A DNA stretch of 64,000 bases from Paracoccaceae bacterium (lineage in GTDB: Bacteria; Pseudomonadota; Alphaproteobacteria; Rhodobacterales; Rhodobacteraceae), in contig JAWPMR010000001.1 of the NCBI GenBank assembly GCA_033344815.1, positions 3,830,136-3,894,135 of the forward strand, written 5' to 3'. This document shows, piece after piece, positions 45,526 through 54,403 of the stretch (position 1 is the first letter of the stretch; the number at the start of each line of letters is the position of its first letter). The notes under the pieces are model-generated. The model saw only the letters and a program-made list of their open reading frames with translations. It made no database searches and was not told the DNA's origin. The position numbers were made by a program, and so were the translations under genes.

Positions 45526-47964
45526 CTACTTTCTTGGTTTTGCCCGCAGAGTTGGGTCTGCCTGTGTAGGATCTTCGGGCCAGGGGTGTTTCGGATAGCG
45601 TCCACGCATGTCTTTGCGTACATCTGTGTAAGAAGATCGCCAGAAGCCCGGCAGGTCTTCTGTCACCTGAACAGGTCGCTGTGCGGGTGATAACAAAGTG
45701 AGTTGCACGGGTGTTCCAGCTACTGTCGGATGCCGCGTGACGCCAAAAACCTCTTGCAACCGCAGGGAAATACAGGGCTGTGCACCATCATAATCGATGG
45801 GAACGTCGCGCCCCAGCGGGGTCGTGTAATGCGCTGGAACCGTTCGGTCCAGCGCGTGTGACTGGTCCCATGTAAGGCGTGCTTTCAAAGCGGGCGTAAT
45901 GTCAAATCGTTTCCAGTCAGCACTGTTCTTGACGCCCACCATATGCGGTAACAGCCACTCTTGGAGATGCGCCATCAGATGAGATTCCGAAAAATCGGGA
46001 AATGTCTTGTCGACATTGCGCATCAGCTTGGCGCGGGCGATAAATCGGGTCGCTTTCGCGCTGGGCAGCAGTCCGAGTTGTCTGATGCCATCCAGCATGG
46101 CGCGCGCGATGTCTTCGGGCGGGGCGTCGTGCCATGGACGATCTTCCAAAACAAGGGCTGCGAATTTTTCCTGTTTGCGTGCCAGAACACGTCCTTCCCG
46201 ACGCGACCAGAGGCACAGATCATGCCACGCAATCTGATTGGGAAAAGTATCACGCAAATCTGCTTTTGATAAAGTGATGGCTTGTCGAATGCGCGCTTCA
46301 CGCGGGTCGCCGTCCAGATCGGTTGCAACGATCAAGGGAGCCGCAGCCAGCGCGTCACGCTCTGGCATAATCGCGCCTTTGCCTCCGGACAGAACATAGC
46401 GAGGCGCATCACCAGATCGTCGTAGCCCAATGCGATCAGGGTACGCCAGTGCAGCCAAAACACCGGGATCCTCAGATCCATGGCTTTGCACCATTGATCT
46501 CAAGCGTTTGGTATCGTCTCGGATGCGGGCAAGGGTGGCATGATTGGGTTCCCAATGGTGCCGGGCGCAAAACTGTTTCGTGTCTTTTGCTGCTTGTATG
46601 CGGAGCGACAAATCTGTGGGCGCATTTTTCAAAATATCGCGTTCAGACAATATCGAAGCCAAAAGCGGTGCGTCATGACCGCCTTTTGTGACCATATGTG
46701 CAAGCCTCGGATGCAAGGGTAGCGCAGCTAAACGTTTGCCATGTGGCGTGATGCGGTTGTCTGGATCCAGTGCACCCAGCATTCTGAGTACGGTTTGCGC
46801 TTCTGCAAGGCGGCCTTCGTGGGGCGGCGTGACAAACTGCATCTGATGTGGGGTACCACCCCACATGGCGATTTCAAGTGCCAGACCAGCAAGGTCGCCA
46901 ACGTCGATTTCCGCTGGAGGATAGGCGGCAAGCGCGCCATCTTCTCCGCGGGTCCAGAGCTTGTAGCATGCCCCTTGCGCAACCCGCCCCGCACGGCCCG
47001 CGCGCTGGGTCGCTTCCGCCTTGCTCACGCGGGTTGTGATCAGGCGCGACATGCCGGATGCAGCGTCAAATTCTGCCCTCCGTGCACGACCTGCATCCAC
47101 GACGATACGAATGTCTTCTATGGTCAGCGAGGTCTCGGCGATTGCCGTCGCCAGAACTATTTTTCGACCTGACGTAACCGGTGCAATGGCTGCGCGCTGA
47201 TCCTTGAAGGGCATTGCCCCAAACAGAGGGCGCAGGCTGACGTCTGTGGGGAGATGCGGGCGCAGCGCTGCCTCGGTCCTTCTGATTTCTCCTTCGCCGG
47301 GCAAGAAAACCAGAACGCTTCCTTCATTTTCTAACATGGCCTTCAGCGTGAGATCCGCAACGGCTTGTTCCAGCCTTTGCTTTTTTGAAATCGGTTTTGA
47401 CAACCACCGCAGGTCGACATCAAAAGACCGGCCTTGTGAGGTCAATATTGGCGCTTCCATCAGCGACGCGACCGGTTGTGCATCCAGCGTGGCAGACATG
47501 GCAATCAGTAAAAGATCATCGCGCAGTGCGCTTGCCACATCCAGCGTCAATGCAAGCCCGAGATCGGCATTAAGGGAACGTTCATGAAACTCATCAAAAA
47601 TCAGTGCGCCGATATCCGGCACATCCGGGTTCGACTGCAACATGCGGGTCAGTATGCCTTCAGTTACGACCTCAATACGCGTCGATTTCGAGATTTTGGT
47701 TGCGCCCCGCATGCGGTAACCGACTGTCTCGCCAACATGCTCGCCCAATGTCTCGGACATTCGCTCGGCCGCCGCCCGAGCTGCAAGACGCCGCGGTTCC
47801 AGCATGATAATCTTCTTATCTGTCAGACCTGCGGTCAACACGGCCAATGGAACTCGCGTCGTTTTCCCCGCACCGGGAGGCGCTTGCAGCACCAGACGAC
47901 CCTTTTCGCGTAGCGCTGCAATTACGTCAGGTAGAACGGCATCAATGGGCAAGGAGAAATCCAT
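45526..47964 (-). CDS. hrpB: ATP-dependent helicase HrpB
   Basis: About 812 residues. The DEAH-type helicase core shows QAPPGAGKTTRVPLA (Walker A), EPRRLAARAAAERM, DEFHER (motif II), SATLD (motif III), RRAEFDAASGMSRL and QRAGRAGRVAQG (motif VI). A C-terminal HrpB-specific domain follows, ending PEDPTQADPTLRAKPRK. The biological role in bacteria is not well defined; RNA helicase activity is presumed. ATG at 47964 has AAGGAGAAA near; the longer frame to 48009 overlaps the divergent meaB region and is not needed. The acetyltransferase gene follows at its stop. Confidence 0.93.
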   Translation of the reverse strand: MDFSLPIDAVLPDVIAALREKGRLVLQAPPGAGKTTRVPLAVLTAGLTDKKIIMLEPRRLAARAAAERMSETLGEHVGETVGYRMRGATKISKSTRIEVVTEGILTRMLQSNPDVPDIGALIFDEFHERSLNADLGLALTLDVASALRDDLLLIAMSATLDAQPVASLMEAPILTSQGRSFDVDLRWLSKPISKKQRLEQAVADLTLKAMLENEGSVLVFLPGEGEIRRTEAALRPHLPTDVSLRPLFGAMPFKDQRAAIAPVTSGRKIVLATAIAETSLTIEDIRIVVDAGRARRAEFDAASGMSRLITTRVSKAEATQRAGRAGRVAQGACYKLWTRGEDGALAAYPPAEIDVGDLAGLALEIAMWGGTPHQMQFVTPPHEGRLAEAQTVLRMLGALDPDNRITPHGKRLAALPLHPRLAHMVTKGGHDAPLLASILSERDILKNAPTDLSLRIQAAKDTKQFCARHHWEPNHATLARIRDDTKRLRSMVQSHGSEDPGVLAALAYPDRIGLRRSGDAPRYVLSGGKGAIMPERDALAAAPLIVATDLDGDPREARIRQAITLSKADLRDTFPNQIAWHDLCLWSRREGRVLARKQEKFAALVLEDRPWHDAPPEDIARAMLDGIRQLGLLPSAKATRFIARAKLMRNVDKTFPDFSESHLMAHLQEWLLPHMVGVKNSADWKRFDITPALKARLTWDQSHALDRTVPAHYTTPLGRDVPIDYDGAQPCISLRLQEVFGVTRHPTVAGTPVQLTLLSPAQRPVQVTEDLPGFWRSSYTDVRKDMRGRYPKHPWPEDPTQADPTLRAKPRK

Positions 47965-48038
47965 GACCCTGCTTAGCGAATGTATTAGACTTGGCCAAGC
48001 TCTGGACATTTGCGACTGCCTGCCGGAAAACCACAGCC

Positions 48039-49046
48039 ATGAACAGGGCCAACGATAAAGATATCGCCGATCTGGCGGAACGCGTCGGAAACGGCGAACG
48101 GCGCGCTCTGGCCCGGGCGATCACATTGGTGGAAAGCGCGCGCGCCGATCACAAAGCCCAAGCCGCTGATTTGCTGGACGCCTTGCCCAAGGGTCGCCAA
48201 GCCTTGCGCATCGGGCTCTCGGGCACGCCAGGCGTGGGTAAGTCGACCTTTATCGAGAGTTTTGGCATGATGTTGACCGCGCAAGGGCTAAAAGTTGCGG
48301 TACTGGCGGTGGATCCTTCCTCAACGCGGTCGGGCGGCTCGATCCTGGGTGACAAAACGCGGATGGACAGGCTGTCGCGTGAACCTTCGGCGTTTATTCG
48401 CCCCTCACCGAGCCAGACCCATTTGGGCGGTGTGGCGCGCCGCTCGCGTGAGGCTGTGGCGCTCTGTGAGGGGGCGGGATTTGATGTGATCCTGATCGAA
48501 ACCGTTGGCGTTGGTCAGTCTGAAACAGTTGTGGCGCATATGGCGGACATCTTTTTGTTGTTGCTGGCCCCGGCTGGTGGCGATGAGTTGCAGGGCGTCA
48601 AACGCGGGATCATGGAAATTGCTGACATCATCCTGATCAACAAGGCGGATGGCGATCTTAGATCAGCGGCAACGCGGACTTGTGCAGATTATGCTGGCGC
48701 ATTGCGTCTTTTGCGCAAGCGCGCTCAGGACCCAGAAGGCTACCCTAAGGCAATGTTGGTATCCGCGCTTCAAGAGGACGGTTTGGATACTGTTTGGGCC
48801 GATCTGATTGCATTGCGCGATTGGCGGCAGGCAGAAGGTTTCTGGGAAAAGACCCGGGCGGATCAGGCACGCTACTGGTTCGAGCAAGAGGTCAGAAACG
48901 CGCTGTTGTCTCAGTTGGAAACCGCTGATGCGCGGGGAGCGCTTGCCGTTTTGGGAGAAGATGTTGCGGCAGGCAAAACATCCCCTGCTTCCGCCGCGCA
49001 AAGTTTTCTGGCCAGCCTGCGCCATTCTGATGCATCAAAACCGTGA
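48039..49046 (+). CDS. meaB: MeaB/ArgK-type GTPase, methylmalonyl-CoA mutase chaperone
   Basis: About 335 residues. G-protein motifs: GLSGTPGVGKSTFIESFG (Walker A), VDPSSTRSGGSILGDKTRM, DVILIETVGVGQSETVV and ILINKADGD (NKxD). MeaB protects and assists loading of cobalamin into methylmalonyl-CoA mutase. The mutase gene is not in this window. ATG at 48039 lies 75 bases from the divergent hrpB start. Any link to propionyl-CoA metabolism elsewhere in the window is inference. Confidence 0.93.
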   Translation: MNRANDKDIADLAERVGNGERRALARAITLVESARADHKAQAADLLDALPKGRQALRIGLSGTPGVGKSTFIESFGMMLTAQGLKVAVLAVDPSSTRSGGSILGDKTRMDRLSREPSAFIRPSPSQTHLGGVARRSREAVALCEGAGFDVILIETVGVGQSETVVAHMADIFLLLLAPAGGDELQGVKRGIMEIADIILINKADGDLRSAATRTCADYAGALRLLRKRAQDPEGYPKAMLVSALQEDGLDTVWADLIALRDWRQAEGFWEKTRADQARYWFEQEVRNALLSQLETADARGALAVLGEDVAAGKTSPASAAQSFLASLRHSDASKP

Positions 49047-49183
49047 ATCCTGCGCACTCCGGGTTGACCGCCACAGCGATTCCCACTAAAGCCAGCGAAC
49101 GAAATTCCGGGGCGTGGCCTATGGCTGCCCCCTTTTGTCGTTAACCGGACCGCCGGGACGATGTATCAAAAAAGGATGATCCC

Positions 49184-49483
49184 ATGTCGCGTGTTTGCGA
49201 ACTGACCGGAAAAGGCCCTATGACGGGCAACAACGTGAGCCACGCCAAAAACAGAACCCGGCGTCGGTTTTTGCCGAACCTGAACGATGTGTCCCTGCAA
49301 TCCGAAGCATTGGGTCGCGCGTTCAAATTCCGTATTTCTGCGGCGGCTCTGCGCACCGTTGATCACCGCGGTGGATTGGACCAGTTTCTTGCGAAAGCAA
49401 AAGACAACGAGCTTTCGGCCAATGCGCTGAAAGTAAAGAAAGCGATCGCTAAATCTTCTGATACGGCTGAAGCGCTGAGCTGA
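49184..49483 (+). CDS. rpmB: 50S ribosomal protein L28
   Basis: 99 residues. The N-terminus [20 protein letters not shown] and [20 protein letters not shown] are typical of bL28, as is the length for alphaproteobacteria, where a C-terminal extension is usual. AAGGATG precedes the ATG. A possible promoter lies upstream (TTGACC at 49064-49069 with a 17-base spacer to TAAAGC), seen only by eye. A terminator follows, so the gene is a single transcription unit. Confidence 0.96.
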   Translation: MSRVCELTGKGPMTGNNVSHAKNRTRRRFLPNLNDVSLQSEALGRAFKFRISAAALRTVDHRGGLDQFLAKAKDNELSANALKVKKAIAKSSDTAEALS

Positions 49484-49507
49484 TCTGCACTCTACGCGAC
49501 CGTTAAG

Positions 49508-49533
49508 ACCCTGCTCTATTGGGCGGGGTTTTT
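49508..49533 (+). terminator. Rho-independent terminator after rpmB
   Basis: ACCCTGCTC and GGGCGGGGT form a nine-base stem (with G-T pairs) around TATT, followed by four more Ts (TTTT). It lies 25 bases past the stop codon of rpmB. Confidence 0.8.
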
Positions 49534-49555
49534 GCGTTCATGATGATATTCAACC

Positions 49556-50248
49556 CTACCCGGCAAGAACATCCTTTACCCATGCGGGCAGTGTCTGCGT
49601 CGCGGGACCAATTCGAATATCATTGAACTGGCTGCCGACTAATGAGGGTTCGAGATTGAACTCGATAGTATCTGCACCGTACCTCCGGGCCTCAGCTACG
49701 AAACCTGCGGCGGGGTATACATTTCCAGATGTGCCAATGCTGGCAAAAACATCCGCTTCCGACAGATGCTCAAAAATCTCATCCATGTCATAGGGCATTT
49801 CGCCGAACCAAACGATATCGGGCCGCGCTGTTGGATTTTTGCATTGAGGACAGGGATCGCCCGGTGCCATGACTATGGGCGCAGGCCACCGGTTGTCGCA
49901 GGAGGCACAAAGCGCCCCGTTCAATGCCCCATGCATGTGCATGACTTTTTGCGAACCGGCCTTTTCATGGAGATCATCGACATTTTGCGTGATTAACACG
50001 ACCTGACCGCGGAATTCCGCTTCGAGCTTCGCCAGAGCGTGGTGTCCGGCATTGGGTTCCGCCTCGGCGGCTTGCGCGCGTCGGGCATTGTAAAAATCGA
50101 CAACGAGTCTGGGGTCGCGTGCGAACCCTTCTGGTGTGGCGACATCTTCGATCTTGTGCTGCGCCCAAAGCCCGCCTTCTGCGCGGAATGTGCCCAATCC
50201 GCTTTCTGCGGAAATTCCTGCTCCGGTAAGGATGACGATTTTTTGCAT
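49556..50248 (-). CDS. cobB: NAD-dependent protein deacylase, Sir2 family (CobB-type)
   Basis: About 230 residues. Motifs: VILTGAGISAESGLGTFR (NAD binding), TQNVDDLHEKAG, the catalytic His in MHMHGALNGALC, and two CxxC pairs (CASC and CPQC) for zinc. FYNARRAQA has the Tyr-xx-Arg pair that marks class III sirtuins able to remove succinyl or malonyl groups, as in E. coli CobB. ATG at 50248 is set by AGGAG upstream; the frame is open to 50290. The gene lies immediately downstream of a LysR gene on the same strand. Confidence 0.92.
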   Translation of the reverse strand: MQKIVILTGAGISAESGLGTFRAEGGLWAQHKIEDVATPEGFARDPRLVVDFYNARRAQAAEAEPNAGHHALAKLEAEFRGQVVLITQNVDDLHEKAGSQKVMHMHGALNGALCASCDNRWPAPIVMAPGDPCPQCKNPTARPDIVWFGEMPYDMDEIFEHLSEADVFASIGTSGNVYPAAGFVAEARRYGADTIEFNLEPSLVGSQFNDIRIGPATQTLPAWVKDVLAG

Positions 50249-50286
50249 GATGTTAGCTCCTGTTGCGCTCAGCTTTGATGACGCGC

Positions 50287-51276
50287 TCAACTCTGAGTGT
50301 CAAAAACCATCGCTTGATCGGCTTCCAGAATCCGCAAATGACCTTCCAGAAAGGGCAATGCTGTCAAGGCAGGATCGATCATATGGGTTTGGATCAACTG
50401 CCGCATCGTTTTGGCCACGTTCAGTGGAACTTCATGAGTCCAATCTGCGCCGGCAAAGACTGAAATCTGACGCGCGAAGGGCTCAAACGGCAATGGATGC
50501 GCCGTAAGCTGGTCGTGAAATCGGTGCGCCCGCATAAAACCCAAAGGCGTTGTAATCGTCCAACCGATGCCGCGCGCGACCATGGCCATAAGTGCCAGAT
50601 GGCTGCCGATCTCGAATGGGGCAGGGTGGTGCGCGATGTTTTGTGACAAATGCGCGTCGATCTGTTTGGCAATCATCTGATCCGCGTCATATCGCAAAAA
50701 TGCAAGCTCGTCTGGTGCAGGCAGGCAATCCACCGGGACGCGTGTGCCTTTCGGCGCCACCAGCATAAAAGGGTCCAAGGCCAATGGGTGTTCAACCACC
50801 CCTTCGAGGCTGCGCTCGGTACTCGCCGAGATCACCATGTGTAATCGTTGTTCGCAAATGGCGTCGATCAAATCATTGCTGGAGGCCGTGATCATCTTGA
50901 ACTTGCAGCGCCGCAAGCTTTCCGCGAGGATCGTGGCCAACCGGGGTGTCAAACTATCGTCAAAGTCGTCGATGATGCCAATGCTCAGCGATTGCAGGTG
51001 CGCAAGGTCCATAACGGTCAATTCGCTTTGCGCACGTCTGAGTTCGGCCAGCGCGGCTTCAGCCCGGGTCAAAAACAAAATGCCAGCGGGGGTCAATCGC
51101 ATGGGTCTGCGTCCATGATCGATCAACTCAGTGCTCAGCGCGGCTTCCAGGTTGCGCAATTGCTGACTGACCGCAGGTTGACTCAATCCTGTTAGCGCCG
51201 CTGCTTTGGCAACGGAACCCGATGCCGCCAGCGCCTCGAAAACTTCGAGGCCACGCAGCGTGACGCCCTTCATCAT
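50287..51276 (-). CDS. LysR-family transcriptional regulator
   Basis: 329 residues. The helix-turn-helix is in SVAKAAALTGLSQPAVSQQLRNLEAAL and shortened here as GLSQPAVSQQLRNLE; the substrate-binding domain follows from about residue 92 (LSIGIIDDFDDSLTPRL). It starts with MMKGVTLRGLEVFEAL. It is divergent from the nitrilase-family gene at 51458, which is therefore a likely target, and is followed by the sirtuin gene about 40 bases downstream. The inducer is unknown. Confidence 0.9.
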   Translation of the reverse strand: MMKGVTLRGLEVFEALAASGSVAKAAALTGLSQPAVSQQLRNLEAALSTELIDHGRRPMRLTPAGILFLTRAEAALAELRRAQSELTVMDLAHLQSLSIGIIDDFDDSLTPRLATILAESLRRCKFKMITASSNDLIDAICEQRLHMVISASTERSLEGVVEHPLALDPFMLVAPKGTRVPVDCLPAPDELAFLRYDADQMIAKQIDAHLSQNIAHHPAPFEIGSHLALMAMVARGIGWTITTPLGFMRAHRFHDQLTAHPLPFEPFARQISVFAGADWTHEVPLNVAKTMRQLIQTHMIDPALTALPFLEGHLRILEADQAMVFDTQS

Positions 51277-51457
51277 ATGTGCTGGCCTTCAAGTATATCC
51301 CACGGTCCTATGATGCCCGCCTTTAAGCGTGATAGGCAAGCATGCGATTGCGGCAGAGTCTTTCGAAGATAGAAACTGATGCAAGCGAAGGCATCCGCTC
51401 TTGCAGAGGGCGCTTGTTTTGGAAACGATGGCTGAACATCAGCATCGGAGTGTTCAG

Positions 51458-52333
51458 ATGAAAATTGCCACCGCCGCCTACCCGTTGGATTTCCTGACAT
51501 CCTGGGCGCAATATGAAGATAAAATTGCGGCTTGGGTTCTGGACGCGGCCAATGCAGGGGCCAAACTCGCGGTGTTTCCTGAATACGGTGCGATGGAGTT
51601 GGCTACGTTGGCGGGGCGCGATGTTGCACAGGATCTGGAGCGGTCGCTCTTTGCGGTGTCCGATCGGCTGGCGGACGCGGACGCATTGCATCAAAGACTA
51701 GCGACAGAGCATAACATGCACATTCTGGCGGCGTCCGGATCGGCTGCAACACTGACCCGGCCTGTGAACCGCGCGCGGTTGTTTGCGCCGCACGGCGGGA
51801 TCGGCGTGCAGGACAAACAAATCATGACCCGGTTTGAGCGTGACATCTGGGGCGTGGTTGGCGGTGATCCCTTGCAGGTTTTTGATACCGCTATTGGCAA
51901 AATTGGCGTTTTGATCTGTTATGACAGTGAATTCCCTTTGTTGGGAAGGGCACTGGCGTCCTGTGACATGATTCTCGTCCCCTCCTGTACCGAAGCCCTG
52001 TCCGGATATTGGCGGGTGCGTATCGGTGCGATGGCGCGGGCCTTGGAGAATCAATGTGTGAGCATCATGGCATCGCTTGTGGGTGAGGTATCTTGGTCGG
52101 AGGCTGTCGATGTGACGACTGGTACGGGGGGTGTATTCGGCCCGCCAGACGTAGGGTTTCCAGACACAGGTGTAGTGGCGCAAGGAGAGATCAATCAGCC
52201 CGGATGGACCTACGCCGAGGTCGATCTGGACGTGATTGCCAATGTCCGCGCAGATGGTCGGGTTTTGGGACGGCTGCACTGGGAAGAGCAAAAAGGGCGT
52301 GATAACCCGCCGCCAAATGTTGTCTTGCGCTGA
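51458..52333 (+). CDS. Carbon-nitrogen hydrolase (nitrilase superfamily)
   Basis: About 291 residues. The catalytic triad regions are visible: Glu in LAVFPEYGAMEL, Lys in GVQDKQIMTRFE, and Cys in KIGVLICYDSEFP. This superfamily cleaves non-peptide C-N bonds, such as those in omega-amides, N-carbamyl compounds or nitriles; the exact branch is not clear. ATG at 51458 follows CGGAG. The divergent LysR gene is probably its regulator. No other enzyme gene adjoins it, so the pathway cannot be deduced. Confidence 0.88.
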   Translation: MKIATAAYPLDFLTSWAQYEDKIAAWVLDAANAGAKLAVFPEYGAMELATLAGRDVAQDLERSLFAVSDRLADADALHQRLATEHNMHILAASGSAATLTRPVNRARLFAPHGGIGVQDKQIMTRFERDIWGVVGGDPLQVFDTAIGKIGVLICYDSEFPLLGRALASCDMILVPSCTEALSGYWRVRIGAMARALENQCVSIMASLVGEVSWSEAVDVTTGTGGVFGPPDVGFPDTGVVAQGEINQPGWTYAEVDLDVIANVRADGRVLGRLHWEEQKGRDNPPPNVVLR

Positions 52334-52412
52334 ATCCCCCTTGAAAACCCCACCAAATGCGCGCATTTAAGCGGCGTCCACAAATGGGTGGACGTGTAAT
52401 TTAGGAGAAAAC

Positions 52413-52631
52413 ATGGCCAAGGAAGATACGCTCGAATTTCCCGGTGTCGTGAAGGAACTCCTGCCGAACGCGACATTTCGGGTCGAGCTTGAAAACGGCC
52501 ATGAAATCATCGCGCATACGGCAGGCAAGATGCGAAAGAACCGCATCCGTGTTCTGGCTGGCGATAAAGTGCAGGTCGAGATGACCCCCTATGATCTGAC
52601 CAAGGGTCGGATCAACTACCGCTTCAAATAA
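52413..52631 (+). CDS. infA: Translation initiation factor IF-1
   Basis: 72 residues, the standard length. [57 protein letters not shown] and GRINYRFK are the IF-1 OB-fold signature. It binds the 30S A-site during initiation. A TAGGAG site precedes the ATG. First gene of the infA-maf-RNase E/G-yacG run, with four bases to the next start. Confidence 0.97.
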   Translation: MAKEDTLEFPGVVKELLPNATFRVELENGHEIIAHTAGKMRKNRIRVLAGDKVQVEMTPYDLTKGRINYRFK

Positions 52632-52635
52632 GCCC

Positions 52636-53211
52636 TTGTTTATACTGGGGTCCGGAAGTCCGCGTCGCAAGGAATTGCTGGCGCAAATCGGCATTGTACC
52701 CGATGAAATTCGCGCGCCCGATATCAACGAAGACCCGCGCGCACGCGAATTACCACGGCCCTATTGCCAACGGATCGCGCGCGAAAAGGCTGCAGCTGTC
52801 ACCGCTGGTGACGGGGATATTGTGCTTTGCGCGGATACAACCGTTGCTTTGGGGCGCCGCATCATGGGCAAACCGGCAGATTCTGATGAGGCTGCGGAGT
52901 TCCTGCGGGCGCTCTCAGGGCGCAGGCACCGGGTGATTACCGCAGTTGCGGTGCGTTGCGGCACAAAGGTCTGGGAAAGAGACGTCGTAAGCACGGTGCG
53001 CATGAAATCCATTTCCGATGAAGAGTTGGACGCCTATTTGCGGACAGAAGACTGGCGCGGCAAAGCGGGCGGTTATGGCATTCAGGGACCGGCTGGCGCG
53101 CTGATACCCTGGATCAGCGGCTCATTTACCGGCATCGTGGGGTTGCCGCTGGCAGAAACCGCGAACTTGCTGCGCGTCGCGGGTCACCCGGCGCTGAAAG
53201 CATCGTCGTGA
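52636..53211 (+). CDS. maf: Maf-like nucleoside triphosphate pyrophosphatase
   Basis: 191 residues from TTG at 52636. The opening [50 protein letters not shown] and [14 protein letters not shown] are family signatures. Maf proteins hydrolyse non-canonical or pyrimidine nucleotides. The TTG start is four bases after the infA stop; no ATG fits. The end overlaps the RNase gene start by four bases (GTGA), so translation is coupled. Confidence 0.93.
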   Translation: MFILGSGSPRRKELLAQIGIVPDEIRAPDINEDPRARELPRPYCQRIAREKAAAVTAGDGDIVLCADTTVALGRRIMGKPADSDEAAEFLRALSGRRHRVITAVAVRCGTKVWERDVVSTVRMKSISDEELDAYLRTEDWRGKAGGYGIQGPAGALIPWISGSFTGIVGLPLAETANLLRVAGHPALKASS

Positions 53212-54230
53212 AGGGACGCAGCATAATCCTAGATCATCTGGGTGATCTGGAAGCAGCGGCGCTGATCGTGGACGGTCAGCTTGAGGATCTGCTGATTGAC
53301 GCAGAAGCGCCACGCCCGGGCACGATTTATCGGGCCATTGCGGATCGTCCTGTCAAAGGGCAGGGCGGTATGTTTCTTAAGACGCCGGACGGATCTGCGT
53401 TTCTGCGACAGATCAAGGGCCTTGCGCCCGGACAAGCGATTCTGGTGCAAGTGTCTGGTTATGCCGAACCCGGAAAAGCTTTGCCGGTGACGCAGAAGCT
53501 ACTTTTCAAAAGCCGTTATGGAATTGTGACGCCGGGGGCGCCGGGCATCAACATCAGCCGATCCATCAAGGATGAGGCAGAAAGAGACCGGCTTTTGGAA
53601 ATCGCCCATGATACATTGGACGGAACGCCGGTGGGCCTGATCCTGCGGTCGTCCTGTGCAGGTGCGCCGGATGATGAAATCGCGCAAGATATATCCAACA
53701 TGGCCGACCTCGCGACGCGGGTTCTGGAGGATGACAGCTCCGAGATGGAAGTGCTGAGTGAGGGGGATGGTCCGCATGTGTTGGCATGGCGCGACTGGGT
53801 CGCTCCGGCAGACATAGTGACCGCACCGGGAGGGTTTGAGGATCACGGGGTTTTGGATGCCTTGGAGGGGCTGCGCTTGGCGCAAGTGTCTTTGGGGGCG
53901 GGCGCAAGCATTTATGTGGAACCAACGCGCGCTTTGGTGGCGGTGGATGTGAACACCGGCTCAGATGCCTCCCTGGCCGCCGGAATCAAAGCCAATATGG
54001 CCTGCGCCAAAGCCTTGCCGCGTGCCCTGCGCCTGCGCGGGCTCGGCGGACAGATCGTGCTTGATCTGGCCCCCATGCCCAAGAAAGACCGCCGCACCTT
54101 CGAAACGGCTTTGCGTCAGAGTTTCCGCGCGGATGATGTTGAGACGGCCCTGGTAGGATGGACGCCTCTGGGGCACTATGAATTGCAACGCAAACGTGCG
54201 CGGTTGCCGCTTTCGGAGGTCTTGCAATGA
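53208..54230 (+). CDS. Ribonuclease E/G family protein, short form
   Basis: 340 residues. Part of the RNase E/G catalytic domain is visible: [41 protein letters not shown] with the metal-binding VDVNTG, and [20 protein letters not shown]. An N-terminal S1-like part reads [15 protein letters not shown]. It is shorter than RNase G (about 490) and much shorter than RNase E. GTG at 53208 overlaps maf. Function is inferred as RNA processing; this short type accompanies maf and yacG in this group. Confidence 0.88.
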   Translation: MKGRSIILDHLGDLEAAALIVDGQLEDLLIDAEAPRPGTIYRAIADRPVKGQGGMFLKTPDGSAFLRQIKGLAPGQAILVQVSGYAEPGKALPVTQKLLFKSRYGIVTPGAPGINISRSIKDEAERDRLLEIAHDTLDGTPVGLILRSSCAGAPDDEIAQDISNMADLATRVLEDDSSEMEVLSEGDGPHVLAWRDWVAPADIVTAPGGFEDHGVLDALEGLRLAQVSLGAGASIYVEPTRALVAVDVNTGSDASLAAGIKANMACAKALPRALRLRGLGGQIVLDLAPMPKKDRRTFETALRQSFRADDVETALVGWTPLGHYELQRKRARLPLSEVLQ

Positions 54231-54403
54231 AATGCCCGATGTGTGGTCAACAACCGACACCTGACATGCGTCCTTTTTGCTCCAGACGCTGCGCCGATCT
54301 TGACCTCGCACGTTGGTTCAATGAGAGCTATGCACTGCCCTCAGAGGATCCCGGGGATCTTGAACAAGCCCACCATCAGGCGCAGCAAAACAAAATGCAC
54401 TGA
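54227..54403 (+). CDS. yacG: DNA gyrase inhibitor YacG, zinc-binding
   Basis: 58 residues, beginning ATG at 54227 that overlaps the RNase stop (ATGA). Four Cys form the zinc site: CPMC near the start, then FCSRRC. The following DLDLARWFNESYALP is the YacG helix. YacG binds the GyrB subunit and inhibits gyrase in E. coli. It closes the infA-maf-RNase-yacG operon. The stop TGA is at 54401-54403. Confidence 0.93.
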   Translation: MKCPMCGQQPTPDMRPFCSRRCADLDLARWFNESYALPSEDPGDLEQAHHQAQQNKMH

